DNA from: CSP1-5 sp964348275
GTDB lineage: Bacteria > Methylomirabilota > Methylomirabilia > Methylomirabilales > CSP1-5
Assembly: GCA_964348275.1 (NCBI GenBank)
Contig: CAYGBT010000003.1
Span: forward strand, 56,770-120,769
Direction of reading: 5' to 3'
DNA length: 64,000 nucleotides
Shown here: piece after piece, positions 8,527-16,630 of the stretch
How positions within the stretch are numbered: position 1 is the first letter of the stretch
How the letters are laid out: every line of letters starts with the position of its first letter
Position numbers and translations under genes: made by a program
Notes under the pieces: model-generated
The model's input: only the letters and a program-made list of their open reading frames with translations
The model's database searches: none
What the model was told of the DNA's origin: nothing

Positions 8527-9198
8527 TCACGCGTTGCACTTCCAGGTGCTTCCCTGAACGATGTCCGTCGCGTAGTCGGAAAGCTTTCGGATCTGTGCTT
8601 GGATTCCCGTTGTCTCTTTATCGAGAACGAGCTTGAGCAGCGCTCCGATCCTGCGGTAATACTCCTCCTCGGTTTGTCCTTCAAGGCGGCGGACAAAGAC
8701 CTCGTACCAGCGTCCGAGGTGGTCGGCGAGGAACTTTCGGTAGGCGTCTCCGCAGATCTCTGCCCCGTCCTGGTCTCCCTCCTTAAAGGTGTAGGACAGC
8801 TTCTGAAGAAGCAGGGAAAGGAACTCAAGCTCTGCGACCAAACTGTCCGGTTCCAGGGGAATGGTTAAATTGAGCCCGAAGGCGCGGTAAAATCCCTCAA
8901 TATCCGACAGCTCGGCCGCCCTCCTCGCTGTCTTGTCGATCTCATAAGCGGTTTCCCAGGCAGGGGCCTTGACACTCGTCGCAAAGAGGGCGTTGTATTC
9001 CCCCTGAAGGTCCAGAAGTCTCTGACGCGCTTGCTTCAAGACCGGTCTCAGCGACAGGGCATCATAGCGTATCGCGAGAGCTTGTACGGATCGGTCAAGA
9101 TCTTCGAGACTCTCTTCCAATGTGTGCATAACGGTCTGTTCAGGGTAGGAGAACGCGAGGGAAAGAAATTGATAGACAAAAGCCCGGTACGCCTCCAT
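8527..9198 (-). CDS. TorD/DmsD-family molybdoenzyme chaperone (first locus)
   Basis: The 223-residue all-helical protein carries TorD-family features: 'YQFLSLAFSYPEQ' at the N-terminus, 'LQGEYNALFA', and a central 'GFYRAFGLNL' followed by 'ELEFLSLLLQKL'. These chaperones hold the alpha subunit, protect its Tat leader and help load the molybdenum cofactor. I place the start at ATG 9198, because GAGGAGAAATGAG lies upstream and the family homology begins there. An in-frame extension reaching to 9453 lies inside the preceding gene. The stop of the gamma-subunit gene overlaps the ribosome site (spacing two bases), so the two are coupled. It is most likely specific for the alpha subunit encoded at 11321-14791. 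Confidence 0.85.
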   Translation of the reverse strand: MEAYRAFVYQFLSLAFSYPEQTVMHTLEESLEDLDRSVQALAIRYDALSLRPVLKQARQRLLDLQGEYNALFATSVKAPAWETAYEIDKTARRAAELSDIEGFYRAFGLNLTIPLEPDSLVAELEFLSLLLQKLSYTFKEGDQDGAEICGDAYRKFLADHLGRWYEVFVRRLEGQTEEEYYRRIGALLKLVLDKETTGIQAQIRKLSDYATDIVQGSTWKCNA

Positions 9199-9199
9199 C

Positions 9200-10063
9200 T
9201 CATTTCTCCTCGATCTTGAGTGGAGTCCAGGCGAATTCGAGAGATTTTCTGGCTCCCCGCTCGTTGTTCGCGCCATCCCACACGGCAAAGTTGATAAACG
9301 TGTTCTTTCCGGCTCCCCACTCGGGGTTGCTCGTGTTCTCCTCCACGAATTTTCGTTTGATGGCGACGTGCCACCGGCCATCCCTGTAGATGCCTTTTCC
9401 CTCTGCCCCCTGAATATCTTTCCAGGTTGACGACCCAAATCCTTCTGCGACAACCTCCCGGACGGGAGTTTTCACAGTATTTTTCCTGAACACCTTTTCC
9501 CCGCCGATGTAGTTCAAAGCATAGGGACTGTGCCAGTCTTCAGGATACTTGTAGGGAGCGTTTGCATGAGGATACCAGTCGTACGTGTAGTTTGGTTTGG
9601 CCTTTTCCGTGTCGTAATAGCCTTGGTCAATATTTTCCTGTCGAAATGCCGTCCAGTGAAGGATGAGTACCCGCTGGCCCGGACCGCCCATGGTGATCGG
9701 GACCCGATCGCTGGGTATATATGGAATCTGGACCGCGACCGCATCGGAGAACTCTCCCAGCGAGTGGAACCGATTCTCGGTGGGGTCCTTCCACACGAGC
9801 AAGAAGCCGATTTCCGTGTCTGTACTGAGGGTCCTTACGGTGAGAGACCTGACGGAGGGATTCATATGCATCGGGGTCGTGATAATCTGGCCATGGAGGT
9901 CCACGGTGACGGGTGCGGCCTTATTCCAGACCTTGCTGAGGGGGTCCAGCGGTATCTCCCCGGGGACGCGTGTGGAGACCAGGGCCTCCTGCGCTAAAGC
10001 GGGGACCGCCAGTATCAGTGCCGCAGCGAGTAGCGGTGCCGAGAACAATGCAGTCCGTTTCAT
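9200..10063 (-). CDS. Ethylbenzene-dehydrogenase-type heme b gamma subunit
   Basis: This 287-residue periplasmic protein has a classical signal peptide (residues 1-24, ending ALAQE) and an EbdC/DdhC-type beta-sandwich domain. Family landmarks are 'TPMHMNPSVRSLTVRTLSTD', 'GFLLVWKDPTEN', 'EFSDAVAVQIP' and the C-terminal 'FINFAVWDGANNERGARKS'. This family binds one heme b through Met and Lys ligands and links the Fe-S beta subunit to an external cytochrome. I see no CXXCH, so unlike the two EbdC-domain proteins at 31341 and 46247 it lacks covalent heme. The start ATG 10063 follows AGGAGGCGAGGGG. The gene lies between the beta subunit and chaperone genes, the standard place for a type II DMSO reductase gamma subunit. 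Confidence 0.85.
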   Translation of the reverse strand: MKRTALFSAPLLAAALILAVPALAQEALVSTRVPGEIPLDPLSKVWNKAAPVTVDLHGQIITTPMHMNPSVRSLTVRTLSTDTEIGFLLVWKDPTENRFHSLGEFSDAVAVQIPYIPSDRVPITMGGPGQRVLILHWTAFRQENIDQGYYDTEKAKPNYTYDWYPHANAPYKYPEDWHSPYALNYIGGEKVFRKNTVKTPVREVVAEGFGSSTWKDIQGAEGKGIYRDGRWHVAIKRKFVEENTSNPEWGAGKNTFINFAVWDGANNERGARKSLEFAWTPLKIEEK

Positions 10064-10172
10064 CCCCTCGCCTCCTGTTTCTATTTCAGTTATCAACCCC
10101 CAGCTTTCTGCTTTGCGGCTTGCCCTGAACTTTCTGTGCTGACTGCTTGGATCTATCAAGCTTTCCCTCCCC

Positions 10173-11309
10173 TTACGGGATGTCCTGGCGCACGACGGTG
10201 AGCTGCTTGTCCTTGTGGGGTCTATGCTGGAACGGTTCCTGAACAGGAACCCGAACGACCTCTGTTCCCTTTTCGTCGAATCCAATCGCTTCCCCTTTTT
10301 TCACCTGGAAGGAGTGGAGGATGAGGGGGCTGGAACCGAAGAGGTGTAATAGCCCTTGAAGTTCCGATTCCTTCCCGGCCCGCATGTCCTTGTAAGTCTT
10401 GACCGCCTGCTCGACTCCTGGACCGTACATTTGCATCAGAAACCGGGGCGGGACGTGGATCGGGGGGATGTAGTAGACGTTCGGCTCAAGGCCGGACTGA
10501 GGAAAGAGGGGAAGGGCCACCTTCTTGATATGCACGAGAAAGTCGATGGGGTTGTCGGCTCTCACCTTCTTGGGGGGGCTCACAAATCCCTGCATGCGTA
10601 TCTTTCCGATGCACGTTGTCACGCACTGCGGCTGACGGCCCTGCTCGATCATGGGGAAGCATCCGATGCACTTCTGAGAGATGCGGGCGACGAAGTTGAA
10701 CAGCACCTTCTTGTATGGGCAGGCCATGACGCACTCCTGATAGCCCTCACATCGCTCCGGGTCGATCAGGACGATGCCGTCTTCCTCGCGCTTATAGATG
10801 GCCTGGCGCGGACAGGCGGCCAGGCAGGCAGGATTGGTGCAGTGGTTGCAAATTCGCGGAAGGTAGAACATCCAAACGGGATGAGGCAGCGCATCTAGGA
10901 TGGTGCCGACGTCGACGGGCTCGTTGACCTCGTCTTCGCCGATGTTGGGGTTCATCCAGTCCCTTTCTTCCGGTTTCCATCCCTGAACCCGCTCGCCCGG
11001 TGGGGCGTCGAGAACCGTTTTTCCGGTATACGCGTCCCCCGTCCACTCCTGGTTATCTCCCAACATCTCCATGAGACGGACATCCCAGCCCATCGGGTAG
11101 AACCCATACGGTTTGGTCTCGACGTTATTCCACAGCATATACTCCTGTCCCCGACCCGGCGTCCACGTGGTCTTGCAGGCGACCGTGCAGGTCTGGCAGG
11201 CAATACACTTGTTCAGGTCCATTACCATGGCGAACTGCCGCTTCGGCCGCTTGGACTCGTATGGGTACGGCACTTCTCTTTTCAGGTGCCAGTTGTCAGC
11301 TTTGGCCAT
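10173..11309 (-). CDS. Type II DMSO-reductase-family iron-sulfur beta subunit (first locus)
   Basis: The 378-residue ferredoxin-like subunit holds four clusters. Cysteine groups are 'CIACQTCTVAC', 'CNHCTNPACLAAC', 'CEGYQECVMAC' and 'CIGC' with 'CVTTC'. The N-terminus 'KRQFAMVMDLNKCIACQTC' and 'LWNNVETKPYG' are the common signature of NarH, NxrB, EbdB and PcrB proteins. It carries electrons from the molybdenum subunit to the heme b subunit. There is no signal peptide, so it would be co-exported with the Tat-tagged alpha subunit. The gene is 11 bases downstream of alpha. It is clearly shorter and more divergent than the beta subunit at 41104, so the two loci are not recent duplicates. Confidence 0.88.
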   Translation of the reverse strand: MAKADNWHLKREVPYPYESKRPKRQFAMVMDLNKCIACQTCTVACKTTWTPGRGQEYMLWNNVETKPYGFYPMGWDVRLMEMLGDNQEWTGDAYTGKTVLDAPPGERVQGWKPEERDWMNPNIGEDEVNEPVDVGTILDALPHPVWMFYLPRICNHCTNPACLAACPRQAIYKREEDGIVLIDPERCEGYQECVMACPYKKVLFNFVARISQKCIGCFPMIEQGRQPQCVTTCIGKIRMQGFVSPPKKVRADNPIDFLVHIKKVALPLFPQSGLEPNVYYIPPIHVPPRFLMQMYGPGVEQAVKTYKDMRAGKESELQGLLHLFGSSPLILHSFQVKKGEAIGFDEKGTEVVRVPVQEPFQHRPHKDKQLTVVRQDIP

Positions 11310-11320
11310 GGCTCATCCCC

Positions 11321-14300
11321 CTATCGTTTCTTGAACTTCACATATGCGGCCTGAAGGTACTTTGTGAAACCTTTCCGGGGTCTTGTCGGTCGAAGGCCGA
11401 GCTTTACAGGCCTCCACACGCCCTTGGCGCCAAGGCCGCCGTCTTCCGCTTTGCGCACCTTCCCGAGGGCCTCGCGGGGGGCACCAATGGGCCCGTGGAC
11501 GTCCACGGCAAACCCCTTGCCAATCGCCTGGCCCATCAGGTTCTTTCGCACTAACGAGTCGGTCATATAGGTCGGCTTGAGCCAGGATCGCGTCACACTC
11601 TGGTGGCTTCCCCTGCGGTACAGCGACTGGTAGCCCGTCCCCGGGTTTTTCGCGAGGCCGGTGCGATTCACCTTGGTTCCCTTCACGGTTCCGTGGGAAG
11701 ACCCGTACATGTTAAACCAGATCTTGGCTACGCCCGAGGGGGTGTTGTTTGAGGCGCGGGCCCGGATCAGCATCCGTCCGACCTCGTAGTCTTCGTCTCG
11801 TCCTTTCCACCCTGTAAAGGGACGATCCTGGGGATCGGCGTCCACCCAGACGTAGTCGCCATCCTGGGTCCCAAGCTTCTCGAGGTCCTTTGGGTTGACG
11901 TCGATGTAGGCCTCGGCGACGAACGGCTGCCGCTTGTCGTGCCGGTAGATATCGCCAAACGGACCGAAGAGAAGGGTAGTGACATCCGTGTCACCCGTGG
12001 TGGTATGGGCGGCATGGCGGTATTTCGGCGTGTGCACGATGTGGCTTGCTCCGAAGGTCACCGTGAGAGGATGCCTGGTGCCGGGAAGTTTCTCCGGGGA
12101 GACCATGACGTTACGCGCCTGTCGCAGTTCCGTGGACGTGAGCGCTTTGGCAGAGTCCACACCGTAGTCCTCCGGACGCTTGGGGCGCAGCAGGGGGTGA
12201 GGCTTGGCGACGATCACGTTAGGCTCGTGGTGGGTGGAGTCGATGGGTTCCCGGTATACCGGCAGATTTTCGCCGGCGTCCACGAATTCGTCCTCTTCAC
12301 GGTAGAACTCCAGCCTGCCGCTCTTGGTGTACCAGGGCTGGTTCTCATCGGTCTGGTCGATTCCCACATACTTCGGGTAGCTCCGGGTCATGATCAGCGA
12401 GGGTATCCCTTGCTGAGCCTTCTGGGCAATATCGGCCAGCTTGTACCCGCGGAGATTAGACGAGGCGTTGATGACGCGCTGGGTGTAAGCTTCCGGTTGT
12501 CCCTCGATGGCGAACTTCCAAAAGTCATGGAATCGTTGGTCCGCCGTCAGCTCGGAGAGACGGACCGCCACCCGGGCGAACACCTCCACGTCGTTTCTGG
12601 TGTCGAAGAGGCGGCGGTGCCCGGTCTTGGGCCAGACGTAGACGAATGGGTTCGTGACGGAGCCGGCGATGTCCCAATATTTGTTCTCGTTCCAGGCGTC
12701 CACCCCCAGCACGATATCCGAGTACTCACAGGTGAGCGACCACCACCACTCGTTGGTAACGATACAGTCGATCTTGGGGAGGGTGTTTGCGATGATGTTG
12801 TACTTCCACTTGGCGTTCCCGAGAATGGAGTTGGCATCCACGAACCACATCAACTTGGTGGGCGTAGGCATGTGAGTCTTTCCAGTGAGCACCGCATCTC
12901 CCATCATCAGGGGGTGGTCGTCGTGGGAATAATAGTGGGCCGACTCCGCCCTGAAGTAGAACTTCACTCGGGAGGGCTTTTGGGGATCGAGCTGAACGCG
13001 GAACGGATCTTCAGCGAGGAACTGCCCGGCCCCGTTGAAGAGAGGGAGACGGAAGTTTCCCGCGTATGAGCCAATGTTGCCGGTCAGGTGCCCGATATTG
13101 TCGGTTAAGGCACAGACGAGGTACATCGCGCGGTCCTTTAAGTCTGCATGCTGGTACTGGTTCACCCCCATTCCCTGCGAGAGTCGCGTCTGTTTGGGAT
13201 GGGCGGCAATCTCCCGGGCCAATTCCACGATCTTCTTGGCTGCAACCCCGGTGATCTTCTCGGCCAGCTCCGGCCGGTAGTTCTCCTCGAAGAACTCGAA
13301 GTAAACGTGGAAGAGCGGCCGGACCTCTACGTCCTTGCCCTCGATGGTCTTCAGTCGGTGACTTCCCGTCAGCGCAGGATCGATGTTGAGTTTCCAGAAG
13401 TCCTCGCCTACGGCGTCCCGCGTGACCACCTTGAGGGAGTTGGTTCGGGTATCCCACATCACGAAGTCGTTCATATCCTCGTTTCGGATATTCTCAGGAA
13501 TATACTGCTTCTCCTGTTGAAAGAAGAGGGGAAGCTTCTCACCTTTTTTGAAGACCGCGGCCTTTTGCAGGGGCGCGGGCTGGTAATTGGGGACGATGTC
13601 CTTCCCTCGCAAAAGCTTTCCAGTATCCATGCGAACGAGGAGGGGCATGTCGGTGAAACTCTTGACATATCGCTCCCGATAGCGCTTTTCCTTCATGATC
13701 ACGTAGGCGAGGGAGTTCGCGAACACTGTATCAGTTCCTGTGCGAAGGATGATGACCTCATCGGCGGCCCGGGAGGTGGGGGAGTAATCGTTCGAGATCA
13801 CCGTCACCTTGGATCCCTTGGCCCGCGCTTCGGTCAGCCAGTGGCAGTCAGGCATCTTGGTGGTGAAAGGGTTCATCCCCCAGAGGATGTTGAGCTTGGA
13901 ATGCTCCCAGAGGCAGAGGTCGTAATCGGTGTTCTGCTGACCGGTGACCATGGGGTGGCCGGGGGCAAGATCGGTGTGGAACGCGTAGTTGTCCCACCCG
14001 CGGCCTCCTTTAGCCTGCTTGGGCGGGACGCCACGGATGTGGTGATCGAGGAGCGCCATCATGTTGGACATCCGGTAGGGCGCTGTGTACCGGGTGACGG
14101 CGAGGAAGGGCATGGATCCCCGGAACTTGAAGGCGCGGGTTCCGGCGCCGTCCATGGCGTCCAGCATAACCTTTGGATAATGTCCCTGAGACTCGAGGCG
14201 CTTTCGCCCCTCATCACCAGAGTAAGTCTGGGCGACATTGATCAGGCTCTTGGCGAGGATGTCGCTCACCTCATCCCAGGTCAGGCGGAGCCACTTATCC

Positions 14301-14791
14301 TTGCCCCGTTGGAAGAATTTTTCAGGGGGCCTCCCTGTCACAGGGTCGCGGGGGAACCCGGACCGAAACCATTCGTAGTAACCTTTCCGGACCATAGGTC
14401 CTTTGACCCGGCGGTCTCCGTAAAAGCGCCGCATGAGAGACAAGCCCTTATTACAGCACCTGGGGTCCCATCGGTGCGATGCCTTCAGTCCGTACAGATC
14501 TGTGGCCTCGCCGTAGCCATGGGTGGGTTCGATACGCGTGATCACTCCGTTCTTGACGTGGCCGGTCAAAAGGCAGTTGTGCGTGTCGTTGGGGGCGCAG
14601 AGAAAGGTTATCGTGGATTCTGAACGCGCGATGTCCCGGTAAAACCGTTCCCAGTCCCGGTTTGGGTAGACAGCCAGGGGGTTGTCCACCTTGACCACCG
14701 GTTCAAAGACCCGAAAAGTGGCCCCCAGGTTGGAAACGCCCGCCAAGGAGAGTCCGAAAATCTTCACGAAATCTCGTCTGGTGACCTCCAT
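11321..14791 (-). CDS. Type II DMSO-reductase-family molybdenum alpha subunit (NXR/nitrate-reductase-like, substrate unknown)
   Basis: The catalytic subunit has 1156 residues. It has a twin-arginine leader 'TRRDFVKIFGLSLAG', so it faces the periplasm. The [4Fe-4S] FS0 region has Cys65 and Cys73 ('CAPNDTHNC') and a Cys pair at 112-113. Asp274 in 'HTDLAPGHP' matches the molybdenum-ligand Asp of NarG, which defines type II enzymes. The general layout resembles periplasmic nitrite oxidoreductase, with relatives acting on nitrate, chlorate, perchlorate, dimethyl sulfide or hydrocarbons. The gene is preceded by an Rrf2 regulator (114-base gap) and followed by beta, gamma and chaperone genes. The exact substrate cannot be read from the sequence. 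Nitrite/nitrate is my first guess and an oxyanion of a halogen the second. Confidence 0.82.
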   Translation of the reverse strand: MEVTRRDFVKIFGLSLAGVSNLGATFRVFEPVVKVDNPLAVYPNRDWERFYRDIARSESTITFLCAPNDTHNCLLTGHVKNGVITRIEPTHGYGEATDLYGLKASHRWDPRCCNKGLSLMRRFYGDRRVKGPMVRKGYYEWFRSGFPRDPVTGRPPEKFFQRGKDKWLRLTWDEVSDILAKSLINVAQTYSGDEGRKRLESQGHYPKVMLDAMDGAGTRAFKFRGSMPFLAVTRYTAPYRMSNMMALLDHHIRGVPPKQAKGGRGWDNYAFHTDLAPGHPMVTGQQNTDYDLCLWEHSKLNILWGMNPFTTKMPDCHWLTEARAKGSKVTVISNDYSPTSRAADEVIILRTGTDTVFANSLAYVIMKEKRYRERYVKSFTDMPLLVRMDTGKLLRGKDIVPNYQPAPLQKAAVFKKGEKLPLFFQQEKQYIPENIRNEDMNDFVMWDTRTNSLKVVTRDAVGEDFWKLNIDPALTGSHRLKTIEGKDVEVRPLFHVYFEFFEENYRPELAEKITGVAAKKIVELAREIAAHPKQTRLSQGMGVNQYQHADLKDRAMYLVCALTDNIGHLTGNIGSYAGNFRLPLFNGAGQFLAEDPFRVQLDPQKPSRVKFYFRAESAHYYSHDDHPLMMGDAVLTGKTHMPTPTKLMWFVDANSILGNAKWKYNIIANTLPKIDCIVTNEWWWSLTCEYSDIVLGVDAWNENKYWDIAGSVTNPFVYVWPKTGHRRLFDTRNDVEVFARVAVRLSELTADQRFHDFWKFAIEGQPEAYTQRVINASSNLRGYKLADIAQKAQQGIPSLIMTRSYPKYVGIDQTDENQPWYTKSGRLEFYREEDEFVDAGENLPVYREPIDSTHHEPNVIVAKPHPLLRPKRPEDYGVDSAKALTSTELRQARNVMVSPEKLPGTRHPLTVTFGASHIVHTPKYRHAAHTTTGDTDVTTLLFGPFGDIYRHDKRQPFVAEAYIDVNPKDLEKLGTQDGDYVWVDADPQDRPFTGWKGRDEDYEVGRMLIRARASNNTPSGVAKIWFNMYGSSHGTVKGTKVNRTGLAKNPGTGYQSLYRRGSHQSVTRSWLKPTYMTDSLVRKNLMGQAIGKGFAVDVHGPIGAPREALGKVRKAEDGGLGAKGVWRPVKLGLRPTRPRKGFTKYLQAAYVKFKKR

Positions 14792-14905
14792 GACCGTTGC
14801 CTCCTCTCCTATGCGTTCCTCCTGCCTGGACGGTATGTGGCGCCGCTTCCTCTTTTTTTCCCCTAGCCCAAGCGATGCAGATTGAAAACATATCGTATGA
14901 GAGAT

Positions 14906-15352
14906 CTACAGAAGGACCTGCTCGTGCTTAGGAACCCCCTGATCGCCTCCATATTCGCGGGCGAGATCTTCGAGCGACTTTTTTTCCAATGCTAGGAGCA
15001 GTTGGGGTTTAATCCGGGCCCATTCGGAGTGCAGGAGGCAAGGATTTTCGTCTTCGCACCGGTGGCCCCAGAACAAGCAGCGCCGAAAAAGATCCGCTCC
15101 CTCGATCGCCTCGAGCAGCTCTCGCAGTTTCATTTCTGAGGCGTCGCAGGCGAGACAATAGCCACGTTGGCGACCGCGAAACGACTGAAGCAGACCGTGC
15201 CGGACCAGCTTCTGAAGGATCTTGGCCAGGAAGCCGACCGGGAGATCTCCGGCCTCGGCGATATGATGCAAGGTCAGGACTGTCGCCGGCGGCTGGTGGG
15301 CCAGGTAGATCATCGCCCTCAGTCCGTATTCGCTCTCGCGGCTCAGATTCAT
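14906..15352 (-). CDS. Rrf2-family transcriptional regulator with a three-cysteine cluster (copy 1)
   Basis: The 148-residue winged-helix regulator begins 'MNLSRESEYGLRAMIYLA', the standard Rrf2 helix 1. The recognition region includes 'LPVGFLAKILQKLVRHGLL' and 'SFRGRQRGY'. Cys92, Cys99 and Cys105 form C-x6-C-x5-C, similar to the iron-sulfur ligands of IscR and NsrR, so it probably senses Fe-S status, redox state or nitric oxide. The start at ATG 15352 matches the conserved first residues of copy 2 at 37339. It lies directly upstream of the alpha subunit gene in the same direction and likely controls that operon and itself. A conserved dyad motif precedes it (see 15421-15459). Confidence 0.9.
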   Translation of the reverse strand: MNLSRESEYGLRAMIYLAHQPPATVLTLHHIAEAGDLPVGFLAKILQKLVRHGLLQSFRGRQRGYCLACDASEMKLRELLEAIEGADLFRRCLFWGHRCEDENPCLLHSEWARIKPQLLLALEKKSLEDLAREYGGDQGVPKHEQVLL

Positions 15353-15420
15353 GGTCTCAAATGACCCATCGGGTCTTTTGCCTCCGATCATGCCTAAATT
15401 AGAACAATAACAGCCAACAT

Positions 15421-15459
15421 TCAATGATGTGTGTCTTATGGCGATGTGATTTTCGTCAT
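15421..15459 (-). promoter_or_regulatory. Conserved two-part control motif upstream of rrf2 copy 1
   Basis: The plus strand reads TCAATGAT at 15421-15428 and GTGATTTTCGTCAT at 15446-15459. The same 8-base block and a TGA-N6-TCA dyad recur with identical 25-base offset in front of the other two rrf2 copies (37910-37948, 48397-48435), while the 17 bases between them are not conserved. The dyad has CRP/FNR-type geometry. It lies about 70-105 bases upstream of the start codon in the direction of transcription. Confidence 0.6.
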
Positions 15460-15601
15460 ATATTTACAGGTGTTGTTTAAGCTTTCCGGGAGCCGAGGGT
15501 GGCTCCAGTGGTGCTCGGGACAGGTGAGCGAGTTTGGTGGCGGTAAGCGTGTCGAGGGACCTCTTGGCCTTAGGGCCGTCGACGGGCGTGCCTGAAGTGC
15601 T

Positions 15602-15638
15602 GAGGGCCGAGGAGTAACGCGGTCTCTCCTCGGCCCTC
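15602..15638 (-). terminator. 13-bp perfect inverted repeat after the molybdoenzyme/Mrp operon
   Basis: GAGGGCCGAGGAG (15602-15614) pairs exactly with CTCCTCGGCCCTC (15626-15638) around an 11-base loop. It lies 38 bases beyond the stop of the Mrp-like gene, between that operon and rrf2 copy 1. No U-run follows on the minus strand, so it is either a Rho-dependent or processing stem, or another structure. The rest of the 15353-15675 spacer holds the rrf2 control motif and no gene I can support. Confidence 0.5.
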
Positions 15639-15675
15639 TCTCTCAGCAGCCAATATTCATCCAAATGACCAGAAC

Positions 15676-16554
15676 TTAGAACTCCTCCTCTTGCTCGTGC
15701 TCGTCATGAAGCCAGACGAGGTAGTCCACCAGGTCCTCTGAGAGGTCAAAGAAGGCCCTGCTGACCTCGGACGTCTGCTTAGCCAGAAGGTAAGGGGTTG
15801 CTCCTCCTTGCACCGTCCCGAGCGCAGGCTCATAAGGGATTGGCACCCGGATCGGGATACCGAACGTTCGGCCCAACTCCTCAACACTCTCGCCCCGGTA
15901 TCGTCCCTCCATGTTCGAGATAAGGCCGATGGCCGGGGTGCTACTGGCATCAAAGAACTTCCAAAGACTTCTGATCCGCTCCCGCTCCCCCTCGCCAGGA
16001 CGGGTGACGATCAGCGTGGCCTCGATCGGAGGCAGCACTTCTGAGAGGTCTTCCACCGCCTCGATGCCGGGGGGAAACTCGATCAGAAGCAGGTCCAGCT
16101 CGTCCCAATCGACCTCGCCCAGAGATCCCCGCACGGTGTTCCAATCTCTCAGCCCTGCGACTCCCGGGGTGAAGCGATCCCCCATGAGCATGTCCAGGGT
16201 GACCACCTGCACGTCCCCGAGTCCCCGAGCCGGACGAAACCGGGTACCGCGTCTCTCCAGCCCGGTGGTGTTTCCACCCAGCCGCTCGGGGAAGGTCGAG
16301 CCACCGAGATCGAGGATGCCGATGTTGGGCGTCCGTACGACCTCGAATTCGGAACCCTCGAGCTTTCCATGCCGCAGGGCCATGGCCAGATTCATGGTGA
16401 ACGTGCTCACGCCGACGCCGGGTCTGGTGCCGGTGACGGCCACCTTGAATTCCACCGGCGCCATGAGGTTCTTGAGCCGCTTCAGCGTCTCGGGCTCGTC
16501 GAGGTGCAGCCCCGCGGCCATGGCCTGTTTCATATCCCTGTCTGGAATCGCCAT
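15676..16554 (-). CDS. Mrp/ParA-like protein with degenerate Walker A, last gene of the Idr-like operon
   Basis: The 292-residue protein has the Mrp/NBP35/ParA fold. The P-loop position (residues 41-51) reads TGTRPGVGVST, where the usual GKGGVGKST has both lysines. Here no lysine remains, so ordinary ATP hydrolysis is doubtful. The later 'DLLLIEFPPGIEAVEDLS' matches the Mrp 'DYLIIDLPPG' motif, followed by 'EATLIVTRPGEGERERI'. I see no CPXC cluster motif. The start ATG 16554 follows GGGAGGATAACACG. Mrp proteins carry or insert Fe-S clusters, so a role in maturing the adjacent molybdoenzyme or Rieske subunit is plausible but inferred. The gene lies 76 bases after the large subunit gene. Confidence 0.75.
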   Translation of the reverse strand: MAIPDRDMKQAMAAGLHLDEPETLKRLKNLMAPVEFKVAVTGTRPGVGVSTFTMNLAMALRHGKLEGSEFEVVRTPNIGILDLGGSTFPERLGGNTTGLERRGTRFRPARGLGDVQVVTLDMLMGDRFTPGVAGLRDWNTVRGSLGEVDWDELDLLLIEFPPGIEAVEDLSEVLPPIEATLIVTRPGEGERERIRSLWKFFDASSTPAIGLISNMEGRYRGESVEELGRTFGIPIRVPIPYEPALGTVQGGATPYLLAKQTSEVSRAFFDLSEDLVDYLVWLHDEHEQEEEF

Positions 16555-16630
16555 CGTGTTATCCTCCCGCGCGATCACTCGGGATCGCGTTTCTCTCGTT
16601 TTCCGTCAGATCCCCTCAGCCAGGCAGGGG

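Noticed and set aside
13148..14623. Plus-strand open frame of 491 codons inside the alpha subunit gene
   Set aside because: It is an antisense shadow; the minus strand has Tat, Fe-S and molybdenum-ligand motifs in frame.
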